DNA of 64,000 nt from a virus, in the IMG/VR virus record IMGVR_UViG_3300031227_000018, positions 45,219 to 109,218 of that record. One strand, 5' to 3'. Made by a program: the position numbers and the translations under genes. Below the pieces are notes generated by a model that made no database searches, had not been told where the DNA came from, and saw only the letters and a list, made by a program, of their open reading frames with translations. Below, in pieces: positions 32,618 to 41,396 of the stretch (position 1 is its first letter; each line of letters opens with the position of its first letter).

Positions 32618-32998
32618 ATGCGTGAAGAACTTGAAGCAAAAATGTTTTGTCAATTATTATATAAAGAGGGGTATGTTGAAGGTACGTCTGGTAATTTAAG
32701 TTTTAGAGATAGAAGTAGAGTTAAAATAACTCGTACAGGTTGTACATTGGATGATCCATTTTTTGTTGATACAGAAAGTTTTGAGGCTTCATCTGATGTT
32801 AATTTACATAAAGAAATTTATCGATTGACGGATAGTGATTGGATTTTTCATGTTCATAAAGACCTTAAATTAAAATTTCTTTTGACAGATAAAGATTTGG
32901 ATCTTCATTGGTTTAATGTAAGAGATCATGGGGTTTGGGTTGGATGTGGAGTTGATATAAAAATTTATAGAATTCTTGAAGATGAGGGAATTTTATAA
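32618..32998 (+). CDS. Short class II aldolase/adducin-like protein
   Basis: 126 residues; the family usually has about 200. Key parts are kept: EGTSGNLSFRDR (~21, phosphate-binding SGN-S loop), SSDVNLHKEIYR (~58, where the usual catalytic Glu of SSE is Asp), metal-ligand pair FHVHKD (~75), and the C-terminal RDHGVWVGCGVD (~103). The middle is shortened. Class II aldolases use a metal to cleave or form C-C bonds of sugar phosphates or epimerise them. As the last gene of the cluster it might elaborate or remove a side group; activity is uncertain because of the truncated middle. Confidence 0.6.
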   Translation: MREELEAKMFCQLLYKEGYVEGTSGNLSFRDRSRVKITRTGCTLDDPFFVDTESFEASSDVNLHKEIYRLTDSDWIFHVHKDLKLKFLLTDKDLDLHWFNVRDHGVWVGCGVDIKIYRILEDEGIL

Positions 32999-33030
32999 GG
33001 GTAGGTGATGATATGAAATTTAAAAAGTAG

Positions 33031-33067
33031 AATAGTTTTTTATTTTTATTCTAGTTTAAAGTAGAGT
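33031..33067 (+). promoter_or_regulatory. Bipartite promoter-like element before the helicase-primase-polymerase operon
   Basis: AATAGTTTTTTA (33031-33042), 18 bases, then GTAGAGT (33061-33067). The helicase start is at 33076 and its ribosome site (GTGAGGGG) overlaps the end of the second block, so a simple -10 reading would give a leaderless transcript. Confidence 0.55.
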
Positions 33068-33075
33068 GAGGGGAT

Positions 33076-34530
33076 ATGAATTTAGACAACAGATTTCCGT
33101 TCGAGTTGGCCCTGCAAAGAACTATTTTAAAAGTAATGTTCAAAAACGAAACATTTTTTTTAAAATGTATGTCGCATTTGAAAAGTGAATATTTTGAGAA
33201 TCAATATTTATCTTGGCTTTATAAACTTATTGTTAGTTATTATAAAGAATACAAAACACTTCCATCAATGGAAACTGTTAGAAATGAAATATTGAAGTTT
33301 GAAGTTAAGGATCGAATATTGTATGAGAAAGTTTATGATGATATATTGGCAACTGACTACAAGGATTTGGAATATCTTTATCATGAATTGACTGGGTTTG
33401 CAAAGAGAGCTTATTTTGTTGACAATATAAAGCGAACCTTAAGTCTTTATAATGAAGGTAATCGCAATAATGCATATCGTCATATGAAGGAGTTTTCTCA
33501 AAGTTTGTCGGAAATAGATTTTGAAGAAAGTGACTTATTTGATTATTCGAATTTGTTTCCATTATTGGAAGGTCTTCGTTCTCCGAAATTTAGAATGCCA
33601 CTATCTATAAAACCTTTTGACGAAGTTATGGCTGGGGGGATGCCAAAAGGTCGGTTGATGTTGATATTGGCAGGCGTGAGTCAAGGTAAGTCGATGGTTT
33701 TAACTAATTTGGGGAAAAATTTTATTCAAAAAGATAAGAAGGTGTTGTTTATTACGTTGGAGAATCCAGAGGATGAGCAAATAACTCGTTTTTTGTCTCC
33801 TATGACGGATATATCTCAAGATGATTTTAATAAAAGAGAATTGACTGATGATGAAAAAGTCAAGGTTATAATGGCGAAGGAAAAGATGGAAAAGAATCTG
33901 TTTTTAAAAAGTTGGTATGAAGATTCCTTGACTATTGAACATATTGTTAATTATTGTAAAGTGAGACATGCAATGGATCCGTATGACGTTTTAATTATAG
34001 ATTACGTCCAGTTGATTAAACAAAGGGCATCGGAGCGCATGCGTGACCTGTGGGCTATCCAGGGTGATATTGTGAAGGGTTTGCAGAATTTAGCAAGGAA
34101 TTTGAATATTTGCGTTATAAGTGCTGCTCAGATCAATAGGTCAGCAATGCAAAAGACTCGCAAGAGTAAAGGGTTCAAAGATTTGACTCGGATGACTGAT
34201 GTTGGTGAATCTTATAATCAAGTTAAGATAGCCGATATTGTTCTTACTTTAACTGTTTCAGATGCTGATTATAAGAATAGTGTTATGCGAATGTTGTTGG
34301 ATAAACATCGTGGGGGTGAAAAAGGTATCTTGGTTGAGGTTGAGGTTGATTTTCCAACTCAAAAAATATTCAGTCCGGATTTGCGATGTAGAAAGTTGAA
34401 ATGGTCAGATGCACTTAATCCCTCAGGAAATAGAGATCCAAAAGATTTGGATGAAGAACCTGAGAGTGAAGAAAGCGGGACTGATAATGTGAAGGTGTCG
34501 GAGGCTGAAATTGAAAAACTCTTATCATAA
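33076..34530 (+). CDS. Replicative DNA helicase (DnaB/gp41 family)
   Basis: 484 residues. The N-terminal helical domain (1-150; FELALQRTILKVMF...) is DnaB-like. The RecA-type motor has Walker A LAGVSQGKSMVL (~198), FITLENPEDEQITRF (H1a, with the catalytic Glu), Walker B VLIIDYVQLIKQR (~310), and the H3/H4 region with AAQINRSAMQKTR and LLDKHRGGEKG. The last 35 residues are acidic. The hexamer moves 5'-3' on the lagging strand and recruits primase, encoded next with an overlapping TTG start. Motifs are intact. Confidence 0.92.
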   Translation: MNLDNRFPFELALQRTILKVMFKNETFFLKCMSHLKSEYFENQYLSWLYKLIVSYYKEYKTLPSMETVRNEILKFEVKDRILYEKVYDDILATDYKDLEYLYHELTGFAKRAYFVDNIKRTLSLYNEGNRNNAYRHMKEFSQSLSEIDFEESDLFDYSNLFPLLEGLRSPKFRMPLSIKPFDEVMAGGMPKGRLMLILAGVSQGKSMVLTNLGKNFIQKDKKVLFITLENPEDEQITRFLSPMTDISQDDFNKRELTDDEKVKVIMAKEKMEKNLFLKSWYEDSLTIEHIVNYCKVRHAMDPYDVLIIDYVQLIKQRASERMRDLWAIQGDIVKGLQNLARNLNICVISAAQINRSAMQKTRKSKGFKDLTRMTDVGESYNQVKIADIVLTLTVSDADYKNSVMRMLLDKHRGGEKGILVEVEVDFPTQKIFSPDLRCRKLKWSDALNPSGNRDPKDLDEEPESEESGTDNVKVSEAEIEKLLS

Positions 34531-35488
34531 TCAACAAGATGTATTGAGTTTTGATTTAAAAGGGTTGTTGTCTTCCCATTTCAATAATTATTGTGAAAAC
34601 AATAACAGCTATTATATGGCATGTCCTTTTTGTGGAAAAAAAAATAAGTTTTATATTCAGAAAAAATACAAGTATTTTATATGTTTTGTATGTGAAGAAA
34701 AGGGGAGCATTTATAGACTCCTTGCACATTTAAAAAATATTCCGTCTAAAGAAGCGTATAAGATAATACATAAAATTAAAGAAGAGAATTTGTCGTATGA
34801 TGATGAATTGAAATTGAAGTTTGTTGATGAAGTTTATGAATCTGAATCTGATGTTTTGAATTTGGATTTGAGTTCTTTGGGATTTTATTCATTGTTAAAA
34901 TTCAAAGAAAATCACGAAGCAAGGGAATATATAGCTCATCGCGGTTTAGATGATAATATGATACAGCATTTTAATTTACATTATTGTGATAGAACTAAGA
35001 GGGTGATTTTTCCTGTTGAATTTGAGGACAAAATTGTTGGATATCAAGCTCGTGATATAACGGGAGAACAAGAACCGAAGATTCTTTCTTCAAAAGGTTT
35101 TCAAAAGACTAGGTTTTTGTATAACTACAACAAGTTGCTCTATGATTTACCAGATTATGTTGTTTTAGTGGAAGGGCCAATAGATTGTATAAAGTCGTAT
35201 GAGTATAATTCTGTGGCATTATTTGGTAAACACATGTCAAAAGATCAGCTTCATTTATTATTGAAAATACCGACTTTAAAAAAAGTGTATATAGCTTTGG
35301 ATCCGGAAGAAGAAGAGGGTCGGTTTGAGATGATGAAAGATTTATCTGCTTTTTGGGAAACGCTGCTCGTTCCTGTGGAAATTGGCAAAGATATAGGGAT
35401 GTATAGTTCTTGGGAAATTGGAATGTTATTGAAAAGATCTCAGTCGATATTTGATTTTGGAGATCAACTAAATATAGAAGATAAATAG
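34511..35488 (+). CDS. DnaG-type DNA primase (TTG start)
   Basis: 325 residues starting with TTG at 34511, supported by GGAGG 8 bases upstream; it overlaps the helicase by 20 bases. The zinc-binding domain has CPFCGKKNKF and CFVCEEKG (~33-58), as in DnaG/gp61. A TOPRIM-type core follows, with VVLVEGPIDCIKSYEY (~217; catalytic Glu of EGxxD) and VYIALDPEEEE (~260). It makes RNA primers for lagging-strand synthesis. It is shorter than E. coli DnaG because the helicase-binding C-terminal domain is small or absent, resembling T4 gp61. Confidence 0.88.
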   Translation: MKNSYHNQQDVLSFDLKGLLSSHFNNYCENNNSYYMACPFCGKKNKFYIQKKYKYFICFVCEEKGSIYRLLAHLKNIPSKEAYKIIHKIKEENLSYDDELKLKFVDEVYESESDVLNLDLSSLGFYSLLKFKENHEAREYIAHRGLDDNMIQHFNLHYCDRTKRVIFPVEFEDKIVGYQARDITGEQEPKILSSKGFQKTRFLYNYNKLLYDLPDYVVLVEGPIDCIKSYEYNSVALFGKHMSKDQLHLLLKIPTLKKVYIALDPEEEEGRFEMMKDLSAFWETLLVPVEIGKDIGMYSSWEIGMLLKRSQSIFDFGDQLNIEDK

Positions 35489-35496
35489 AGGTTACA

Positions 35497-38400
35497 GTGG
35501 TGAAACCATCTTATGTTGCTCTTCATTGTCATAGCACTTATTCATTCATGGATGGTGTTGGTACCATTGAGGAATGGGTAAAAGGTGCAAAAGAAAAAGG
35601 TGTTGCTGGTTTGGCGATTACCGATCATGGCGATGCCTCATCTATGTTAGAGCTGTATGGGTTGGGGAAGAAACATGGTTTACCTGTTGTTTTGGGTTGT
35701 GAATTTTATATAGCAATGTCAAAGGAGAAGGATAAGAATGACAGATATTCTCATGTTGTAGTTTGGGCAAAGAATGAAATTGGGTACAAAAATATTTGTA
35801 GATTGACGTATTTATCTTATCAAGATGAGAATTTTTATTATAAACCGAGAATAACATTCGATGATTTAGTCAAGCATAAAGAGGGCCTTATTGTTGGTTC
35901 AGCTTGTGTGAAGGGTGTTATTGCAAAATATATAAATGATTTATCTGATGTTGATAATGAAGATGCGATAAACCTTGTAAATTCTTTTAAAGAAGCGTTT
36001 GGTGAAGATTTTTATTTAGAGATTCAACATGGCGATTTGACATATGAATGGGATGAAAAGAAAGAACAATTTTATAAAGCAAAATCAGTTAATATACAGG
36101 AAACTATCAATAGAGTTATTTGTCAATTGGGTAAAAAATGTGGTGTTAAAGTTATAGCAACTCCTGACGCTCATATGATTGATAAAGATCAGAAGATTGT
36201 TCAAGACGTTCAATTGAAAAATTATTTTAAAGATAAAAGAATGTACCATGAAATTTATTATTTGCCAACACGTGAAGAATTTATAGGAATGTTCAATGAA
36301 AAGCATCCATACATTCCCAATGAAGATTTGGATATTTATTTGGATAATACTTATGAGATTTTGAATAAGTGTAAAGATTTAAATCTTAAGTTTGATTACA
36401 ATTTGCCAAAAGTGGATGCAGCTAAGGTTCATGGTATTTGGGGTTTAATAGAAGAAAAAGGCATTATAGATATGAAGAACGAGGTTTACACTCATAGAAT
36501 AAAAGATGAATTGGAAGTTATTATTAATAATGGGGTACTCAATTTATTGCCCTATTTTATTGTGTTAGAAGAATTGGTTGAATGGTGTGAACGAAATGAT
36601 ATTCTGGTCGGTCCAGGAAGGGGTTCGGCTGCGGGTTGTTTATTAAATTATGCTTTGGGTATAACCAAAGTTGACCCCATCAAGTATGGTTTACCCTTTA
36701 GTCGGTTTTTGAATTTAGCGAGAGTTCAAGAAGGGACTTTGCCCGATATTGATTTAGATTTTAGTGATCAGCAAGTGGTGAAGGATTATTTGGTTAAAAA
36801 ATATGGCAGGGAATACGTTTTTAATATTTGCGTTAATCAAACCTTAAAAGCTCGATCAGCTTTTAAGGATATAATCAGGGTGATGGCTCCTGAAGTTAGT
36901 GCAGATAAAGCTAATCAATTGAGTAAAATGATTATTTTTTCCTCTGAAACTAATCAAAAACAGGTTTTAAAAGAATCGTTGAATAAAAATCCTAAATTGA
37001 AATCGTTTTTGATAAATAATAGGGAAGTTTTTATAGCAATCACTAAGTTGATTGGACAAGTGAGGCAAAGGGGAACTCATCCTTCTGCTGTGGTTATGTC
37101 TAAGGTTCCTGTTTACGAGGTGGTTCCTGTTGCCAAGAATAGAAATAGTGGCGAATACGTTACTCAATATACCATGGAATGGTGTGAAAAAGCTGGATTA
37201 ATTAAGAATGATATATTGGGCCTCAAGACATTGAAAGATGTTTCTGGATGTAGAAAATTGATAATGGGCAAATACAAGAAGGATATTGATGTTTTTAATT
37301 TAGATTTTGAGGATGAAAAGGTTTTTAAGGAATTTGAAAAATGCAACACTGATACAGTTTTTCAATTTAACACTGATTTAGTGAAAGGCATTTTAGGTAG
37401 AGTTAAGATTAAGAGTTTAGAAGATTTGTCTGTTGTAACTTCTTTGGGTCGCCCAGGTCCGATGGATATGGGTATGCATAAAATTTATATATCATGTTCT
37501 AATGATTTGGAAGAAGTTGTTTATCCACATGATTCATTGAGAACATTGTTGAAAAGTACTTTCGGTATTATGGTGTATCAAGAGCAAGTGATGGAAGCAG
37601 TGAAAATTTTAGGTGGTTTTACCGATGTAGAAGCGGATAATATTCGTAGGGCGATGGGTAAGAAAAAGATTGAATTATTGAATGAAGTTAAGGATAAATT
37701 TATAGAATATGCAGTCAATAAATATTCAGATATAGATAATGGTAAAGCAAACAAGTTGTGGGATTTGATTTATTCGTTTGGTCGATACGGCTTTTGTCAT
37801 GCTCATGCCATTTCTTATTCAATGTTGGCTTATATATGCATGTGGTTAAAAGTTTATTATCCATTGGAATGGTGGAGTTCAGTTCTTAGCAATGAAGGGG
37901 ATGCAGACACTGTTAAGGAGTATTATGTAAAGAATAAAGAGATGTTTATTATGCCAGATATAAATAAAAGTAAGGATACATATATAGTTGATGGTGATAA
38001 GATAGTCATACCGTTGATTTTTTTGACGAGGATAGGTGAGAAAGCTGTTATAGAAATCATTAAAAGACAACCGTATTCTAGTTTTAGGGATTTTTTGAAT
38101 AGAACAGATAGGCGTTTGATAAATAAAAAAGTTGTGATGAATTTGGTATGGTCAGATGTTTTTAGCAATGTAAATCGAGGTGACAGCAATAAGGAATTAC
38201 TAAAAGAATATTATTATTTTATGGCGAACGGGAAGAGTAGGCCTCAGATTGCAAAGATTTTGGAAGAATATTCTAAAGACATTGAATCATTGAATAGATT
38301 TGATATAATCAATAAAAAGATTGAGAGTTGCCCCATTTATGATGTAAATTGTCAAGAATATTTTAAAGATTATTTTAGTAAGGATGTAGTGTCTTTAGAT

Positions 38401-38673
38401 AAGATTTTAAAATTTGAAGAAGAATGTAAGGTAAAAGTAGGTGGAATATTTGGTGGAATAAAAGTTATAAAAACAAAAACGAATAAACCGATGGCTTTTG
38501 CTAATTTGCGGAATAATAATTGTTCGATTGATTTGGTTTTATTTCCTGAAGTTTATGACGCTCATAAAGATAAGATTAAGAATAATTTATTGTCTGAGGT
38601 TGATGGAAAGTTTAATGTGCGAAATAATAAGAAGTCCATAATAGTTAATGGATTAAAATTCATAGAAGTATAA
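35497..38673 (+). CDS. dnaE: C-family DNA polymerase (bacterial DnaE-like alpha subunit)
   Basis: 1058 residues; E. coli DnaE has 1160. GTG start at 35497. The N-terminal PHP domain retains a full set of metal-ligand motifs: HCHSTYSFMDG, GLAITDHGD, LGCEFYIA, GSACVKGV and TPDAHMIDKD, so it may carry out proofreading itself. The polymerase core has VGPGRGSAAGCLLNYAL (~370) and catalytic LPDIDLDFSD (~412), later GIMVYQEQVMEAVKILGGF and YSFGRYGFCHAHAISYSML. A C-terminal OB-like domain ends the protein. Using a bacterial-type replicase beside a T4-type clamp and loader is unusual. No separate epsilon-type exonuclease is seen. Confidence 0.95.
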   Translation: MVKPSYVALHCHSTYSFMDGVGTIEEWVKGAKEKGVAGLAITDHGDASSMLELYGLGKKHGLPVVLGCEFYIAMSKEKDKNDRYSHVVVWAKNEIGYKNICRLTYLSYQDENFYYKPRITFDDLVKHKEGLIVGSACVKGVIAKYINDLSDVDNEDAINLVNSFKEAFGEDFYLEIQHGDLTYEWDEKKEQFYKAKSVNIQETINRVICQLGKKCGVKVIATPDAHMIDKDQKIVQDVQLKNYFKDKRMYHEIYYLPTREEFIGMFNEKHPYIPNEDLDIYLDNTYEILNKCKDLNLKFDYNLPKVDAAKVHGIWGLIEEKGIIDMKNEVYTHRIKDELEVIINNGVLNLLPYFIVLEELVEWCERNDILVGPGRGSAAGCLLNYALGITKVDPIKYGLPFSRFLNLARVQEGTLPDIDLDFSDQQVVKDYLVKKYGREYVFNICVNQTLKARSAFKDIIRVMAPEVSADKANQLSKMIIFSSETNQKQVLKESLNKNPKLKSFLINNREVFIAITKLIGQVRQRGTHPSAVVMSKVPVYEVVPVAKNRNSGEYVTQYTMEWCEKAGLIKNDILGLKTLKDVSGCRKLIMGKYKKDIDVFNLDFEDEKVFKEFEKCNTDTVFQFNTDLVKGILGRVKIKSLEDLSVVTSLGRPGPMDMGMHKIYISCSNDLEEVVYPHDSLRTLLKSTFGIMVYQEQVMEAVKILGGFTDVEADNIRRAMGKKKIELLNEVKDKFIEYAVNKYSDIDNGKANKLWDLIYSFGRYGFCHAHAISYSMLAYICMWLKVYYPLEWWSSVLSNEGDADTVKEYYVKNKEMFIMPDINKSKDTYIVDGDKIVIPLIFLTRIGEKAVIEIIKRQPYSSFRDFLNRTDRRLINKKVVMNLVWSDVFSNVNRGDSNKELLKEYYYFMANGKSRPQIAKILEEYSKDIESLNRFDIINKKIESCPIYDVNCQEYFKDYFSKDVVSLDKILKFEEECKVKVGGIFGGIKVIKTKTNKPMAFANLRNNNCSIDLVLFPEVYDAHKDKIKNNLLSEVDGKFNVRNNKKSIIVNGLKFIEV

Positions 38674-38687
38674 AAAAGGAGAGAGTT

Positions 38688-39551
38688 ATGATAAAAGAGA
38701 AGAGGGATGACCAGGAAGTTCAAGTTGTGTTTGCTATTTATGGTGGAGATTCTGAAAGTAGGAGGAATTTGTCCGGTGGTATTATAAAATATTGTAAAGA
38801 GAAAGCCATTAAAGTAGATTTGGCGTTGCCATTGCACACTTTAGCTCGATCTTTGTTCAATGTGCCTCCACAGTATTTGTTGGAAAAGGATAAAGAATTT
38901 TTGTCTCCAATTTTGGTGAATGATTTTACTATTAAACGAGCGATAAAAACTATTTATGATAGCCTTGGTACTTTGGCTAATTTTAATCCGAACAGAATTG
39001 GATTGAATAATTTTAATAGGCCGCGTTTAAAATCGGGTAATGATGTGTTGAAGTTCATTGGATTTGAGCTTATTCGTAAGGTTTATCCGAATTTTTTATC
39101 AGTTGTTTCGTGTAAAAATATATTGGGGAGAACGGGCAATTTTGTTGTGGAAGGGATAAAGTTTTATGATGAATACAATTATTTGGTTGATAATTTTCAA
39201 TTAGTGTACCCAATAAAGATTGAAGAAAAGAAAGCAAAGAAGGACGATGTTGTTGATGATTATGCTGTTTTAAAAGATGATTTACGAGATATTCAGCCGT
39301 CATCTGTATTGTCATTTGGGTTATCGGCGAAGGATGGACTTAAAGAGGCAGAAAAGTTATGCCCAAAAATAGAAGAAAATGTCAATGAATTGTTGGAGCT
39401 AGGCGATGTAAAGCCAATTTTTATCCCACAAGTTGTTGCACCGAATGCTCTTAATCATAATCAATCCAATGAAAGTGGAGTTATTCGTACAAATAATGCT
39501 GTTTTTGAAAAAAAAGCACATATTTGGAGTGATGATGAAGTGATAGTCTAG
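38688..39551 (+). CDS. dNMP-kinase-fold protein with a lost P-loop
   Basis: 287 residues, ATG 38688 after AAAGGAGAG. Several parts line up with phage deoxynucleoside monophosphate kinases (T4 gp1 type): KVDLALPLHTLARSLFNVP (~45; normally FAxPLK..), DVLKFIGFELIRKVYP (~116; normally QxxGTELxR), and NFVVEGIKFYDEYNYL (~147; normally VISDVRFxNE). At the Walker A position there is AIYGGDSESRRNLSGG, without GK(S/T). The last ~90 residues are a non-conserved acidic tail. It is probably not an active kinase; a binding or regulatory role near the polymerase is possible. Confidence 0.5.
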   Translation: MIKEKRDDQEVQVVFAIYGGDSESRRNLSGGIIKYCKEKAIKVDLALPLHTLARSLFNVPPQYLLEKDKEFLSPILVNDFTIKRAIKTIYDSLGTLANFNPNRIGLNNFNRPRLKSGNDVLKFIGFELIRKVYPNFLSVVSCKNILGRTGNFVVEGIKFYDEYNYLVDNFQLVYPIKIEEKKAKKDDVVDDYAVLKDDLRDIQPSSVLSFGLSAKDGLKEAEKLCPKIEENVNELLELGDVKPIFIPQVVAPNALNHNQSNESGVIRTNNAVFEKKAHIWSDDEVIV

Positions 39552-39565
39552 CGAGGCGATTTGAT

Positions 39566-40390
39566 ATGGGTATAAAGAGAATTTTTATTGCATTGATTTA
39601 TATTGCACTTATTTTGGTGTTTAGTTTTTTTATTATAAAAGGGATGAAGGGTTGCACTAATGATAGTGACATTAAAATGAAGGGTAATATTGATGCGACT
39701 TATTTGATTCATTCTTATGCTCGTAAAACAAATTCTCCAGATTTTGTTTATAAAAAAGATGGGGATGTAAGGTATTTATTTCATGAAATTCATTTGAATG
39801 AGAAAGGTAAAGATGGTCCGGCATTAGGTTATGTTATGATTTATCCGGATGGTCGTGTTGTTAGTGGTGTGTATAAGCATGAGATTCAAACAAGAACTGA
39901 AATTGTTTATGAAAAGGAAGAGGTCGTAACAAAAAATAAAGCATATTTAGTGATGAAGCAATCTGGTTTGGCTAATCGTAAAGGCAGTGACAGAGTGAAT
40001 TGGAAGAATGTTCCTTATGAGTTGGAATTGATAAGTGTAGAAGAATCTTTTAATGTAGAGGTTGTGAAAAGGCGTAAAATAGTTTTTGATTTTTGTCCGG
40101 AAATAGGGGTAAATGGTATTATGGTTTTCAAAGATCAAGAATTTGATGTAATTCCGAGTTTGGGTTTTTCTGTCATTAGCTATAAAGACGGTGAGAAGAT
40201 TAAATATCGTTTTTTAAAGTTTGCAGTGGGAGTTAGGGATCTTAGTGCAGGTGCGAATATCAGTTTTTCTCCTGTATTGTATAATCTTGGTAATAAGATA
40301 AGTTACATCAATAACACTTATTTAGCACCTGTTTTGGGTTATGATAAACGTGGTTTCGATTTTGGATTATCTTTAAGTTTAACATTTTAA
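39566..40390 (+). CDS. Membrane-anchored protein with outer-membrane-like C-terminus
   Basis: 274 residues. Residues 5-28 are one hydrophobic helix (IFIALIYIALILVFSFFIIKG) after a basic start, either an anchor or a signal peptide; a Cys at 31 follows. The rest is beta-rich, with PSLGFSVISYKDG, VRDLSAGANISFSPVL, and a C-terminal series of alternating strands ending YDKRGFDFGLSLSLTF, where the final Phe is typical of outer-membrane barrel strands. It sits in the replication operon, which is odd for an envelope protein. Function unknown. Confidence 0.55.
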   Translation: MGIKRIFIALIYIALILVFSFFIIKGMKGCTNDSDIKMKGNIDATYLIHSYARKTNSPDFVYKKDGDVRYLFHEIHLNEKGKDGPALGYVMIYPDGRVVSGVYKHEIQTRTEIVYEKEEVVTKNKAYLVMKQSGLANRKGSDRVNWKNVPYELELISVEESFNVEVVKRRKIVFDFCPEIGVNGIMVFKDQEFDVIPSLGFSVISYKDGEKIKYRFLKFAVGVRDLSAGANISFSPVLYNLGNKISYINNTYLAPVLGYDKRGFDFGLSLSLTF

Positions 40391-40439
40391 TTAGGGTTAT
40401 TGGTTTATTAAATTAATTGCCCCAGAAAAGGAGATGGTC

Positions 40440-41339
40440 ATGACAAAAGGTTACGAGTATGACGAGAGTGAGATGGAAAAAGCTGTTGAGAAAAGTAGGG
40501 CAAGAAGGAGTAAAGAAGGTTCAAGGGGTAAATTTTTCAATTTGCAAGAAAATATGGATAATATCTTTAGATTTTTGCCACCTCCAGCTGGTTCTGAAAG
40601 AAGATTGCCGTTTTTAGAAACTACGAAACATTTTATGCAGAATGAGGGCAAATATTTGGTCCTCAATTGTACATTAGAAAAGCATGGTGTTTGCCCTATT
40701 TGTTCTCATGTTAAAAGTTTGAGAGATAAGGCAAGGAATCTAAGTAGTGAAGAGGCAAAAAAGAAGATGAGAAAAGCTGCGTCTGATATCCGTTGTCAAT
40801 ATGCTTATGTTTATACGGTTTTAAATGAAGAAAACGAAATTGGTACTTTAGAGATGCCATCTAAGTTGCATGATATGATTTTAGAACAGTGTAGTAGTTT
40901 GAAAAAAATTGGTGGAGACAATTTTGTTAATGTTTATGATTTTGAAAAGGGAAGAAACATAATAATTACAAAGAAAAAAGAATTTAAGTCAAATTCTACA
41001 AATTATATGTGGGTTTATAGTGCGACCTTTTTCCCAACTGAGAGTGCCATTCCAAAAGGGTTGTTGGATGATTATGAAGGGATGTATGTTTTTCCAGAAA
41101 TTTATGTTAAAGATTATGATCCAGAGAATTTAGAGGCTGCATTAAGGGGTGATTTTTCTTTTTTACAAAAGAAAAAGAGTGATGTTGAAGATTCAGATCC
41201 CACTAAAATCAAGGATGACGACGAGGTAGATACGAAGGAAGATGGCAAGGTTGAAGGATCTGATGATAAAGGCGATTCCCAGCCTTCAACAGAAACAACG
41301 AGTGACGATGATGATCTTATAGATGAGCTCTTAAAGTGA
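40440..41339 (+). CDS. Single-stranded DNA-binding protein (T4 gp32-like)
   Basis: 299 residues (gp32 has 301). ATG 40440 is preferred over the ATG 6 bases earlier because AAAAGGAG ends at 40433. The basic N-terminus (ARRSKEGSRGKFF) resembles the gp32 cooperativity region. A zinc-like site is visible in CTLEKHGVCPICSHV (~77-90), then OB-fold strands (CQYAYVYTVLNEEN; MWVYSATFFP), and a long acidic tail ending DDDDLIDELLK that would contact replication partners. It precedes the UvsY- and UvsX-like genes, a fitting recombination set. The 3' end carries a tandem duplication. Confidence 0.75.
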   Translation: MTKGYEYDESEMEKAVEKSRARRSKEGSRGKFFNLQENMDNIFRFLPPPAGSERRLPFLETTKHFMQNEGKYLVLNCTLEKHGVCPICSHVKSLRDKARNLSSEEAKKKMRKAASDIRCQYAYVYTVLNEENEIGTLEMPSKLHDMILEQCSSLKKIGGDNFVNVYDFEKGRNIIITKKKEFKSNSTNYMWVYSATFFPTESAIPKGLLDDYEGMYVFPEIYVKDYDPENLEAALRGDFSFLQKKKSDVEDSDPTKIKDDDEVDTKEDGKVEGSDDKGDSQPSTETTSDDDDLIDELLK

Positions 41340-41368
41340 CGATGATCTTATAGATGAGCTCTTAAAGT
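41307..41368 (+). repeat. Tandem 31-bp duplication at the end of the SSB gene
   Basis: The last 31 bases of the coding region (41307-41337) are repeated directly at 41338-41368 with one difference near the start. The stop codon TGA (41337-41339) is created at the junction; before duplication the protein would have ended one Ser later at TCT TAA. Confidence 0.9.
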
Positions 41369-41396
41369 CTTAATTAAAATAAAAAGGAGATGTGTC

